A DNA stretch of 64,000 bases. It comes from Euleptes europaea. Its lineage: Eukaryota > Chordata > Lepidosauria > Squamata > Sphaerodactylidae. Location of the stretch: the NCBI RefSeq assembly GCF_029931775.1, contig NC_079325.1, positions 58,574,286 to 58,638,285 of the forward strand, in the 5' to 3' direction. A program made the position numbers and the translations under genes. Each line of letters opens with the position of its first letter. Position 1 is the stretch's first letter. Below are positions 12,801 to 26,000 of this stretch, one piece after another. A model generated the notes under the pieces. The model did no database searches, was not told where the DNA came from, and worked only from the letters and a program-made list of their open reading frames with translations.

Positions 12801-13945
12801 TTACTATTGTTCCCAATGTTCGATATGCTGTGGTGTTAGGTGCAAATTGCTTCAAAGGACATAGTCCCACCGTAGACTGGGAAGCTGAAACTTTAACGTT
12901 CAAAAGCCCGCTGTGTGAGTTACACCGATATGAAGTGGCTGTTAAAACCGTAATCAAATCAACTCCTGCTCTAGCCTCAGACACCCCCAATCCAACCCAA
13001 GTGCCCCCCGAATATCAGGACTTTACAGACATATTTAATGTGCAGGAGTATGATGTGTTACCCCCCCACCGCCGGACGGACTGTGCTATTGAAGTGGTGG
13101 GGGATGGAAAACTGCCAAAAAGTAAGATCTATCCAATGAGTCCTACGGAACGGACGGTGCTCCACAAATTCTTAGACAAGAACTTGGCACGCGGTTTCAT
13201 CCGACCCTCCACCGCGCCCTATCTGGCACCAGCTTTCTTCATGCGTAAGAAAACAGGGGATTTGCGTTTGTGTATTGACTTTCGAAAACTCAATGCTGTT
13301 ACTCAAACGAATGCTTATCCCATCCCCCTCATTTCTGATCTCTTGGGACAATTGAAAGAGGAACACATTTTCAGCAAATTGGACTTAGTCGAGGCTTATT
13401 ACACAGTCAGAAGGAGGGAGATGAATCTTTGACAGCCTTTTCCAGTTGCTTTGGAATGTTTGAATTTATGGTGATGCCTTTTGGATTAAAAGGGGCCCCG
13501 GGGGTCTTCATGCAATTCATTAATGAGATCCTCCATGATCTACTGTTCAGAGGAGTGGTAGTTTATTTAGATGATATTCTCATTTACTCAAAAACCATGG
13601 ATGAACATGTTGCCTTGGTGCGAGAGGTGTTGCAATGTCTCAGAGACAATCAGCTGTATGCTAAAGTGTCTAAATGCGAGTTCCTTAAAAGGCAATTGAC
13701 TTTCCTAGGATATATTATCTCACACCAAGGACTGACTATGGATCCTGATACGGTACAAGCAGTGCTCGATTGGGAACCACCTTCTACGTGCAAACAGGTC
13801 GAAAGGTTTCTCGGGTTCACAAATTTTTACAGGGTGTTCCTCCCACATTTCGCTCAGATTGCGCTACCGATCACTAACCTCCTTAAGACTAAGGGAAAAA
13901 ATATGTTATAAAAATAAATAAATAAATAAATAAATGTGTGAGTGA

Positions 13946-14009
<64 letters not shown>

Positions 14010-17000
14010 TAAGGGAAAGGGGAGTACAGCCACCTTACCCACACCCGGGTCAAATGGACCCCCCCAGTGCCAAGCCGCCTTCGATAACAACTTTTTACAT
14101 CCGAACCTGTTTCGCAGCACCCGGACTGCAATCAACCATTCGTACTGCATGTAGACGCCTCCGACGTAGCGATGGGGGGTGCGCTCCTGCAGCGGGGGGA
14201 GGATGGGAACCTGCATCCATGCGCTTATTTTTCTAAGAAGTTCACTCAATCCAAACTCAATTGGGCCGTTTGGGAAAAGGAAGCCGCTGCGGTAAAGCAT
14301 GCCCTGACAGTGTAGAGGCAGTTTTTAGAAGGTTCCAAGGTGCCTTTTGAAGTGTGGTCCGATCACAAAGACCTAGAGGCCCTAACGGGGGCTCGCAAGC
14401 TGTCCACAAAACACGTGCGCTGGGCAGACTTCTTTGCCCGGTTTCGATTCGTCCTGAAATATGTACCAGGGAAACAAAACCTTTTGGCTGACGCTTTATC
14501 CAGACTTCCCCAATATCCCACCAAGGTTGATCGGGCCACAGAGTCACTCTTCACCCCTGCCCAACGAGGTCTATTGCCCACTTTGGCCGTACAAACCCAT
14601 TCTCAAATCTGATCACCGCCGCTGTCGGTGAGAGACGAAGCCCCACACCCGGCTGAGCCGGCAGCGCCACCCGCCTCGCTTCCTCCTCCCCGAGCGACTG
14701 ACAGCCACGGTTTCAGTCGCCCCCTGCACCTGTGTCGGCTCCATCCCCGGTCAGGCCGCCAGCCGACCCGACGCCGGAAGGGGTGGAAGGACTGTCTGAT
14801 TCCTTTAGAAAGACTCTCCTTCACAGCTGTCAAGCGGAACTGTCCTCAAAAGCCCTTCCAGCTACTCTAATTAAACGCGGGGAGTTTTGGTACAAAGACT
14901 CTAAATTGTATGTTCCCAAAGTGTTGCGGGGGGAGGTTTTGGGTTTGGTTCATGGCACCAAGACCGCCGGACATTTCGGATTCCTCAAAACATTGCATTT
15001 GCTACGGAGACAGTTTTGGTGGGCGGGCATGCGATCAGATGTGGACTCCTTCATCCGCAGCTGCCCCATCTGTGAAGCCAAACGATCATAGGGCAAACCT
15101 CCCAGACTTTTACAACCGTTAGAGACTCCCTCGAAACTGTGGGAAGTGATTGCAATGGACTTCATGGTGGACCTACCCCCTAGTGGGGGAAAGATAGTTC
15201 TTTGGGTGATTACTGATCGGTTTTTGAAACAGGTGCATCTTGTACCCTGCGCAGGTATCCCTTCCGCCCTGAAATTGGCCAGCCTCTTTGTGTCACGTCT
15301 TCCGTCTACATTCCTTTCCGCGCAAGATAGTGACGGACAGGGGGTCAACTTTCGTGGCCAAATTCTGGAAGGCTTTTCTCAAATTGGTCGGAGTAGAACA
15401 AGGACTGTCTAGTGCCTTCCATCCCCAAACGGACGGTCAAACTGAATGCGTGAATGCAGTGTTGGAATGTTATTTACGCTGCTACGTTAATTACTATCCA
15501 GATGATTGGGTAGACCTGTTGCCTTTTGCTGAATATGCTTATAATAATGCGGTTCACCAGTCCACGGGGTTCAGCCCTTTCCAGGTTGTCCATGGTAAAG
15601 AGTTTGGCCCCGCTGGTCATATTGATGTTTCTGAGGAGGAGGGGGGAGCTGATGTGGCCGGATGGGTACATTCAATTCAAACAACCTGGCCATGGCTGGT
15701 TAAAAATCTAGAGCGGGCCAAACGTCGTTACCAGGCTCAGGCTGACAAACATCGTTCCCCCAGTATGGAATGCAAAGTGGGGGATCTTGTCTATCTGTCC
15801 ACCAAGAACCTACGATCCACCTGCCCGTGTGATAAATTCAGTGCCAAGTATGTGGGTCCGTTCCCCATTTCCCGGATTATTAATCCAGTGGCTGTGGAAC
15901 TCTCCTTGCCCAAGTCCCTACGAAGAATTCATCCAGTGTTCCATGTCAGTCTTTTAAAACCGTATGTTCCTTCCCAAAAGTGGCATCCTGAACCACAACC
16001 CGAAGTACCTGAAATGGGGGGGGGGAGGAACATTTTGAAGTGGCTAAAATACTGGATTCTCGCATTCGCTACAGTGCCCTTCAATACCTGGTCCACTGGA
16101 AACATTTTGGTCCCGCCCAGGATGAATGGGTGCGCGCTTGTGATGTCTCCGCCCCCCGCTTGGTACAAAAATTCCATGCCACCTACCCTCACAAACCCAC
16201 GGTGGGGGGGTGAGGGGTGAGTCTTTAGGGGGGCAGAATGTCAGGTGGTATGAGGTAGTGCGATTGTGCTGCTTCCAGGTGCTGTTGTGCTGTTCTGTCC
16301 AAGGCCAGTCAAGGCCCCGTGTTTAGTCTTCATGGATTCCCATACTGTGGGAATCACCAAGTACTCCTTCCTGCCTCTGGGAGGGGCTTGCCTTGGTTAC
16401 CAGTTATCTCCTTTTGCTTTTCCATATATGCCAAGTACCTTGCCTTTGCCCCTTACTAGTGTCCTTTTGAATATAGCTGCTGAAACCTTTCGATCCTAAC
16501 CAATAAAACTGCTTTCGTGGATTTACCATCTGCTGAAATCTGTTTGTGGGTTCGCCACAGGCCTAGAGCTTACAGATTCCTTTGCAAAAGATGACTTAGT
16601 ACTTGGTGGCAAAACCCTTGTTGGCAATTACAGAGGTCAGACGTTTCTTGTAGGTGGCCACCAGGTTTGCACACATCTCAGGAGGTATTTTGTCCCACTC
16701 CTCTTTGCAGATCCTCTCCAAGTCAGTAAGTTTTCGAGGCTGATGTGTAGCTACTCGAACTTTCAGCTCCCTCCACAGATTTTCGATGGGATTAAGGTCT
16801 GGAGACTGGCTAGGCCACTCCAGGACCTTAATGTGCTTCTTCTTGAGCCACTCCTTTGTTGCCTTGGCCATGTGTTTTGGGTCATTGTCATGCTGGAATA
16901 CCCATCCTCGACCCATTTTCAATGCCCTGGCTGAGGGAAGGAGGTGCTCACCCAAGATTTGACGATATATGGTCCCATCCATTGTCCCTTCGATGCGGTG

Positions 17001-20000
17001 AAGGTGTCCTTTCCCTTTAGCAGAAAAACACCCCCAAAGCATAATATGTCCCCCTCCATGTTGGACGGTGGGGATGGTGTTCTTGGGGTCGTAGGCAGCA
17101 TTCCTCCTCCTCCAAACACGGCGAGTTGAGTTGATGCCAAAGAGCTTGATTTTGGTCTCATCTGACCACAACACTTTCACCCAGTTCTCCTCTGGGTCAT
17201 TCAGATGTTCATTGGCAAACTGCAGACGGGCCTGTACATGTGCTGTCTTGAGCAAGGGGACCTTGTGGGCTCTGCAAGACCTCAGTCCTTCACGGCATAG
17301 TGTGTTACCAACTGTTTTCATGGTGACTATGGTCCCAGCTGCTCTGAGATCATTGACAAGTTCCCCCTCGTGTAGTTCTGGGCTGCTTCATCACCGTTCT
17401 CATGATCATTGCAACTCCACGAGATGAGATCTTGCATAGAGCCCCAGACCAAGGGAGGTTGACAGTTAGGGTTGTCACCTTCTCACCAAGCTGCTTGGCA
17501 ATAGTCTTGTAGCCCAGTCCAGCCTTGTGCAAGTCTACAATCTTGTCCCTGACATCCTTGGACAGCTCTTTGGTCTTGGTCATGGTGGCTAGTTTGGAAT
17601 CTGATGGATTGATTGCTTCTGTCGACAGCAGAACCCTAACCCTAATCTGGCTGGTTGATAGGGGATCAAATACTTATTTCACTCATTATAATGCACATCA
17701 ATCTCTGACTTTTGTCTTCTGGGTTTCTGGGGTTTTTCCTGTTGTTATTCTGTCTCTCACAGCTACAATAAACCTACCATTAAAATTATGGACTGGTCAT
17801 TTCTTCGTCAGAGGGCAAACGGGCAAATTTAAAAGGGATCAAATACTTTTCCCCCTCACTGTAGTCAGAAGGGGATTGGGTTTGAGCTGAGTTATTGTCC
17901 TGCAAAGTATTAAAGGTAATGTGCTAATCATTGTCCTGTAAGTATCAAGATAATGTGCTAATGAGTGTGTGGTACGTTAATGTGGAACCATTGTATCCTG
18001 ACAGATCACCTCAGGATACAATGGTTCCACATTAACATACCACACCCTCGTTAGCACATTATCTTGATACTTACAGGACAATGATTAGCACATTACCTTT
18101 AATACTTTGCAGGACAATAACTCAGCTCAAACCCAACCCCCTTCTGACTATATATTACTCTTCCTACACACTTGACACTGAGAGACACTGTCCTTCAGTG
18201 TTACTCCTCTGAAGATGCCTACCACAGCTGCTGGCGAAACGTCAGGAAAGAAAATACCAAGACCACGGTCACACAGCCCAGATAGCCTACAAGAACCAAC
18301 AGTCTCAAACCTGACGTTTCGCCAGCAACCCCCTCACCTCTGCAGGAGTATATCGTATACCTTGCAGCTGTGGAGAAGTTTACATCGGGACCACAAAACG
18401 CAGCATACAAACAAGGATAAAAGAACATGAAAGATACTGCAGACTTGGCCAACCTGAGAAATCAGCAGTGGATGAACATGGACTGACACAAACAGGACAC
18501 AGGGTCTTATTCCAAGACACTGAAAGACTGGACAATTCTACCAACTATTTTGTCAGATTGCACAGAGAAGCCATTGAAATTCATAAACATCAGCACAACT
18601 TTAACAGAAAAGAAGAGAGTTTAAGAATGAATAAGGCTTGGCTTCCTGTCCTAAAAAACCTCCAGACTAACAAAGACTTTAGTCAACAATAGCCATGCAG
18701 ATTAGCTTTGGACTTCACACATTAACAGATCACTTCAGGATACAATGGTTCCATATTAACATACCACACCGTCATTAGCACATTATCTTGATACTTACAG
18801 GACAATGACTAGCACATTACTTTTGCAGGACAATGACTCAGCTCAAACCCAACCCCTTTCTGACTATATCTTCCTACACACTTGACACTGAGAGACACTG
18901 TCCTTCAGTGTTACTACTCTGAAGATGCCTGCCACAGTTGCTGGCGAAACGTCAGGAAAGAAAATTCCAAGACCACGGTTACACAGCCCGGATAACCTAC
19001 AAGAACCAATGAATTCTGACCGTGAAAGCCTTCGACAATAGTCTCAAACCTGCTTACAATTGCCTTCCCTCCCCCTCCCCACAACAGACATGTTGTGAGG
19101 TAAGTGGGGCTGAGAGTTCGAACTGTGACTAGCCCAAGGTCACCCAACTAGCTTCATGTGGAGGAGTGGGGAAACCAAACTGGCTCACCAGATTAGAGTC
19201 TGCTGCTCATGTGGAGGTGTGGGGAATCAAACCTGGTTCTCCAGATTAGAGTCCTCCGCTCTTAACCATGCTTGCTCTCTGACAGATGGCTGAGAGAAGT
19301 CCCTTTATCAAGCACCGCTACCAATGGGTCTCAATTAAGGTTCGACTGAAGCCTTTCAGGAAGACCTTTGTCCCTTAGGGATTCCAAAGGAACTTGAAGC
19401 CTGTGTGCGACACCAAGCAAGGGCCCAACCCTCATCAAATGAACACAATGAACAGCTGAGAACCCCGAAGCCCCCTTACATTTTACAGTGATCAGATCCT
19501 CAAAAGATTTTATGCCTTGCATTGCCTTTTCTCGGGCATCACTGTTGGCAGGAGGACCCTAGGGAAAGAATCAACAAGCCACACAAGTCAACTTCATCAT
19601 AGTTCTCAGCTCTAGGAGACTATTCCTGCTAGAAGACAATCCCCACCCCTACAAGAGCACCTTCTGTAATCAGGCAGTCATTGATAGTTTAGTGGCAAGC
19701 AGGGATCTAGACTGGGAGTGCCCAAATCAGTGCTGGCCAGGTTGACCAAGGAAACAGCACCTGAGGGCAATTAGAGGCTGCCTGAAAGGAGTCTTCCTAA
19801 TTGTGACTCAAACAAGCAGGCTGCAAGGAAGACATCCAGCTCTCAGGATAATAGCACCTTGCAGGCCCCTATCCCGCTACTTATACTTACGATTCCTGAT
19901 GTCTTATCCTTAAAGTATGGCTTCTTAAAATGGCCCAGGAACACGTTTGTTGGCATGGCTTTCAAATCACTGGATTTTGCTGCTCTAGGTCCAGCAAGCT

Positions 20001-23000
20001 CCCTGGTGAGCTTTTCCTACCATGAACAAAACAGGAGAAGAATATCAACATGATGCATCAACAGCTGGCTGGGAGGAGAGAGGACACTTGGAGGTCACCC
20101 AATCAATCATCGTTTATTGCGGTCAAAAGACCAATTTAAAGTCACCCAGTTAAACCACATTTCAAAGCCCCCCCCCAAAAAAACCAGACAAATTAATTCC
20201 TGCAACTCATGGAGCTAGAGAAATTGCTCTGTCTTGCCTAGGCTGCAGTTTTGGAACAACTATGCCCACATTCAGTGGAAAGCCCCCCCCTCCCGGCACT
20301 AATGGCACAAAATGGACATGGCTTGCTGGCAAATTCAAGTGGCGACTGTGGAAACCATCAATCAACATATTAGATAGGGAGATGATGAAGCCAACAATGT
20401 GCTCACGTGTGCTTCAATGGTCCATGAGATGCAACTCAACCGGGGGCCCTTCTGGACATATGAGCGGGTTAAACTTACAAACTGGGGCATTTCTATTACT
20501 TTTACATGCAAAGGGATGACGTGTTTGTTTACAAAAGGCATGACTCCTCTCTTTTTGTACCAAAGTCCCCCTTCTAGCCTGCCCTTTCAGAACAGAACAT
20601 CGAGACTTGCACTGCACTGGTGGATCAGGTTTTCTTAACTGGGAAGGTTTCTCCATCTCCCTGCTCTCAGAGGAGGAAAGGGGGGCAAGCAGAGAATAGT
20701 CCAGAACACTGCCAATCCCTGCTTAAGAGCAGTGAGAATGAACCCTCAACCTAACTGTGAGGCACTGAATGGGAAGATATCTTTGAATGGGTTATGCCTC
20801 CAAAACAAGGGGCACAGGCAAATTAATCACAAAGGCTTCATTATCTGGCTGGAGACAGACCTCCCCAGTCTGTGGCTTGCCAAGCTACTAAGGCACGAGA
20901 CACAGAAGAAAAACCCTGAAATGAAAAACCCACTTTGGAATGAAGGCTGGGTTGGTTCTTAAAGCAATGGATGGCTTTCGGAAAATGCAGAGCTCTTTCA
21001 GGGGAGACAAGGTCTGTGTAAGCTCCTGACCCTTCGAACCAGAAATCACCACAGAGTCATATAGAATCCAAGCAGATGGCTTTTACTGGTCAAAAAGGCA
21101 ATACAGTGCATACAGGGAACTATGGCAGCTATGAGTCTTACTAGCCGAACGATAATATAAGGCAGTAAATGGCGGGAGATTATACAACATCAGCATACAC
21201 AGACAGAGTCAACTTTCCCAGGAGCAGTATTCCCAGGCCTTGGTATGTGTGGTCGGCCTTGAGGCTAGACAGTACAGTACCGACACAGAAACAATACTGA
21301 AACCGAGATAGCAGCCTGACATCCTGCTCCCCTTAAGGCCCCCTCCCAGTCTGCAAGGGGGATGGTCTGTCCGGGTAGGCAGTGTGAAAGGCATCGATTA
21401 GTTTTGGGGCGGAGACATCTCGTGCGCGAACCCACTCGTCGTAGGCAGGGGGGAAGTGTTTCCAACGGACCAAATACTGTAGGTTGCCATGGTGAACACG
21501 GGAGTCAAGGATTTTGGAGACTTCGAAGTGCTCTTCCCCCCCCACCATAATGGGCTGTTCGGGGGGCGGATCGGGATGCCATTGTGGAGAGGCCGTATGG
21601 GGCTTCAGGAGGCTAATGTGGAAAACGGGATGCACACGCCTCAGAGTTTTCGGGAGAGCTAATTCCACCGTGACAGGATTTATGACCCGTGTGATCGGGA
21701 AAGGGCCAATGAATTTAGCATTGAGTTTAAGGCACGGACGGGTGGAACGTAGGTTTTTGGTGGAAAGACAGACCAATTTACCCACTCGCAGTTCGCCCCC
21801 GGGGGAACGATGTTTATCAGCTTGTGCTTTGTATTTGCGCTTGGCTCGGTCGAGATTGCTAACGAGCCAAGGCCAAGTGGTACGGAGGGTGTGTGCCCAG
21901 GAAGCAACGTCAGGATCTCCCTCCCCCTCCACATTCTTTTTGGGCGTAACAGGACCGAAATCCTGTCCATATACTGCATAGAATGGGCTAAAACCTGTAG
22001 ATTGATGTACAGCATTATTGTAGGCATATTCTGCAAAAGGTAACAGTTCTACCCAGTTATCTTGGTGGTAGTTTACATAACAGCGTAAATAACATTCAAG
22101 GACAGCATTTACACGTTCAGTTTGACCATCGGTTTGAGGATGGTATGCAGTAGACAATCCTTGTTCAACCCCCACCAACTTGAGGAATGCTTTCCAAAAC
22201 TTGGAAACAAAGCCACTGCCGCGGTCACAGATTATTTTGCGCGGAAACGAATGTAATTTGAAGATATGTGTAACGAAGAGGCGGGCCATTTTTTGAGCAG
22301 AGGGGATCCCTGCGCATGGAACTAAATGGATTTGCTTGGAAAACAAATCAGTAACAACCCATAACACAATTTTTCCCCCGCTGAGAGGGAGATCAGTCAT
22401 AAAGTCCATAGCAATCACTTCCCATGGTCTGGTGGGTGTTTCTAGAGGTTGCAGTAGCCCCGGGGGTTTGCCTTGTGATCGCTTCACTGTGGCGCAAACA
22501 GGGCAGCTGCGAATAAAAGAGTCAACGTCGGAACGCATTCCCCCCCACCAAAATTGTCTGCGCAATAAGTGGAGAGTTTTTAGGAATCCAAAGTGTCCAG
22601 CTGTTTTTACTCCATGAGCTAAGTGTAAGACATCTTTTCGAAGTGTCTTGGGTACATACAATTTAGAGTCTTTATACCATGAACCTCCCTGTTCTATTAC
22701 CCCAGGGGGTAGGGTGTGAGTGGAGCGTTCAGAGAGGCAGTGGTTCCGAAGGGTATTTAAAAAGGATTCGGAGATGGGAACCTTGGCGGGAACCCCCCCC
22801 CCGGCTATAGTAGTCTTAGGACCAGCTATGGGGGTAGTGCTTACGTGCGGTGGTGCGCAGATTGTAGGCGGTAGGGCAGCCGGTGGGGTTGGAGGAGTGG
22901 AATCGTCGGTTCGTTGTTGTTGCGAGGGCGGTTGGGTAGCCGCTCGGGTTGGAGGTGCTGGAGAACTGGGTCTGGGGTGCTGTTGCTGAGATCGAGTTTG

Positions 23001-26000
23001 CACGGCCAGTACAGGAAGGGTTCCCCTTTGCGTAGGGGTGAACAGAGAGTCAGTTGGTCTCTCGAGTTTTACCGGGTATTGTGGCAACCGGGAGAGGGCA
23101 TCTGCGAGAACGTTTTGTTTCCCAGGAACATGCTTTAGGACGAAACGAAACTGAGCGAAGAATTCAGCCCAACGTTGTTGTTTTGCTGATAGTTTATGGG
23201 ACCCCGTGAGGGCAGCTAGATTCTTGTGATCGGTCCAAACCTCGAAGGGGATATTGGACCCCTCTAAGAATTGTCTCCATAGAGTCAGGGCATGGTGAAC
23301 GGCCGCTGCCTCTTTTTCCCAAATGGGCCAGTTCAATTGTGCGTGCGCAAATTTTCTCGAAAAGTAAGCGCACGGGTGAAGGAGGCCATCCGGACCTTTC
23401 TGGAGGAGGGCCCCTCCCATAGCTACATCGGAGGCATCGACTTGCACAATAAACATTTGGTTTGGGTCCGGGTGCTGTAGTACGGGTTCGGATGTGAAGA
23501 GGCGTTTGAGAGCCACAAACGCGGCTTGGCATTGATCAGTCCACAGGATTTTTGCGGAGGGTAAGGTAGCTGTGTTTGCTTTCCCTTTGGTTTTTAGTAG
23601 ATCAGTAATGGGTAGGGCCACTTGGGCGAAGTTAGGAATGAATCCTCGATAAAAGTTTGCAAATCTCAAAAACTGTTGCACTTGCTTGCGGTTGGTGGGA
23701 GGAGTCCAATCGAGAACGGCTTGGACTTTGACAGGGTCCATGCGAAGACCTTGGTGGGAGATTATGTATCCTAAAAATGTGAGCTGGCTTTGATGAAACT
23801 CGCATTTAGCCAGTTTTGCAAAGAGTTGGTGGTCGCGCAGGCGCTGCAGAACTTCTCGGACTAGAGTTACATGCTCTTCCATGGTTTTTGAATAAATAAG
23901 AATGTCGTCTAAGTAAACCACCATCCCGCGATACAGCAAGTCATGAAGGATTTCGTTGATGAGTTGCATAAAGACCCCCGGGGCCCCTTTCAATCCGAAC
24001 GGCATCACGAGGAATTCATACATACCGAAACAGCTAGAGAAGGCAGTGAGGTGCTCATCTCCTTCGCGGATGCGGACTCGGTAGTAGGCTTCCACCAAGT
24101 CCAACTTGGAGAACACCCGGCCCTCCTGTAACTGTCCCAAAATATCAGATATTAATGGGATAGGATAGGCGTTGGTTTGGGTAACCGCATTGAGTTTTCT
24201 GAAGTCAATGCATAAACGAAGGTCGCCCTCTTTTTTCCGGACAAAAAACGCGGGGGCCGAGTTTGGGGCATTCGATGGGCGAATGAACCCTCTGGCGAGG
24301 TTTTTGTCAAGGAAGTCCCGGAGAACAGTGCGCTCGGAAGCGCTCATAGGGTAAATCTTACTTTTGGTTAATGTGCAGTCCTTGACCACCTCAATTGTAC
24401 AGTCTGAGGCCCGGTGGGGGGGTAAGGTATCACATTCTTTAAGGTCGAAGACATCCGCAAAGTCTCGATATACATTAGGTAGGACTGGAAGTGCTGGGGC
24501 ATCGGAGGCCAATGCTGGTACGGGCGGATATAACAGTGCAAAGTTCTGCCGGTGCTGATTGCACATGGGGCTGGCGAAGGAGATAGTGTTTGTTTCCCAG
24601 TTAATACTGGGACTATGTCCTTTAATCCAGTGCCTTGGATTGCGGCTTTTGGGTGCCTTTTTCCTTGTGCTTTTGACGGACTAGGGAAATAAAGCGTCGG
24701 CGGCTTTCCACTTCCTCGGCCAATAGAATCCAGTCTTCAAGGGTATCGGGATCGCCCCGCATGTATGACCAGTTCAGAATGTCAGGGTGCAAGGCTTCCC
24801 TGAAATGATGAATTAGGGTGGTTTCGGGCCAGCCTACAATTTTGCTTGCCAGTCGTTGAAATTCATCGGCAAATTCTCGAACTGTAGCAGAGCCTTGTTT
24901 TAGTTGTAAGAGTTCCGTTTTGGCTCTTTCCCCCAGGAAGGGGTCTTCAAACCTCCTTCTTAGAGCAGTCATGAAGTTGTTGAGGGAACGAATAGCTCGA
25001 GAGCGGGTGTCAAACTGGAGGACCATCCAGTCAGCTGCTTTACCTGTCAGAAGGGAAGCTACATAACGCACCCGGCTATCTTCCGTGGGGAAAAGTTGTC
25101 CTTGTTCTCGCATATAACTGTCCACTTGATGCAAGAAACAAGGCAAAGTCTCGAGAGATCCGTCGTACGTAGTCCTCAATTTAAGTTGCTTCCAAGGGCC
25201 GGGCGCAGGTTGGCCCGGTTGCACGGGTGGTCCGGGCGGAGGAACAACGGGAGCTCCGGGAGGCAAGGGTGGAGCAGGCACATTAGCGGGTGGTTGTGGT
25301 GGCTGGATGGGCACCCCCTGACCCGGTATCGGAACAGGCTGTGCTTGGGCTATCAGGGTTTGTTGTAATTGCCTGTTATCCTGAAGCATACGTTCCATTA
25401 GTTCTTGGAGTTGATCAACACGGTCGGAGAGCTCCCGATTCTGGGCTCGTAAGAGGTGAACCTCCTCACTTGGGCCACCAGTGAGATGAGGTTTACTGGT
25501 CCGGAAGCTCGTGGCCCATTGAGAGCTATCTCCATAAAGATCCTCGTCTTCAGACTCTCCTGAGTCTAGACGTCGGTCAGCCAAACGGCGTGCGCGTTGG
25601 GTCGCGCGCGACGGGACAAACGCCGGGGAAAAAGACAGACCTGATAGCCCTTGTACAGTGCCCTTGGGGCGCGTATCCATTCTCGCCCGATCCCTAACCC
25701 TTGCTGCTGCCGCCTTGGCTGCGTCAGCAGCCTCTCTCTCTCTGGCGACCTTAGCCACTTCGGCGGCATCCTTATCCGCAAGAACTTTGGCGTTCTCAAG
25801 TCTTAGGGCAGCCTCCGCCGTAATGCGCGGTAAAAGTTCTGTTTCCAGAAGTGAGAGTATGGGGTCGGATTCCCCGCCCAGCAAGGGTTGTATTCGAACC
25901 GCCAGTGCAGGTGCATCGGCTCCAAAAGTCGAGGTCAAAGCCTGAGCCAAGGTGGCGACCGGGGTGTCCTTTGTACATTCCACAAGGAGAAGAGCGGTGC

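Larger units (their letters stand above)
12149..16574 (+). mobile_element. Ty3/Gypsy chromovirus-type fossil B inside Tc1
   Basis: Plus-strand LTR retrotransposon fossil. Parts seen in order: end of gag, protease-like segment, RT ([18 protein letters not shown] near 13.55 kb), RNase H, integrase (14.9-15.7 kb), chromodomain-like segment near 16.05 kb, and the 3' LTR at 16,239-16,574. Broken, with several breaks. Short direct repeats at its ends (GATCC and GATTCC) belong to the Tc1 target. Same LTR family as fossil A. Confidence 0.9.
11949..17861 (-). mobile_element. Tc1/mariner transposon split by Gypsy fossil B
   Basis: TA duplication at 11,947-11,948 and 17,862-17,863. Terminal inverted repeats about 200 bp, starting CAGTGAGGGGGGAAAGTATT and ending AATACTTTTCCCCCTCACTG. 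Without the insert the element is about 1.5 kb (11,949-12,148 plus 16,575-17,861). The transposase is on the minus strand. Confidence 0.95.
11766..18300. mobile_element. Penelope-like element 2, unit 1 (fold-back terminal repeat)
   Basis: Two copies of a Penelope terminal repeat head-to-head: minus-strand arm 11,766-11,946 plus 17,864-18,003, plus-strand arm about 18,009-18,300, nearly palindromic around GTATCCTGACAGATCACCTC. The left arm is split by a Tc1 transposon. The repeat carries the hammerhead-like motif. Flanked by AGTCTCAAACCT at 11,754-11,765 and 18,301-18,312. Confidence 0.88.

Noticed and set aside
13916-14006. CRISPR or satellite array
   Set aside because: It is a simple AAAT/GT/TA microsatellite with no spacers.
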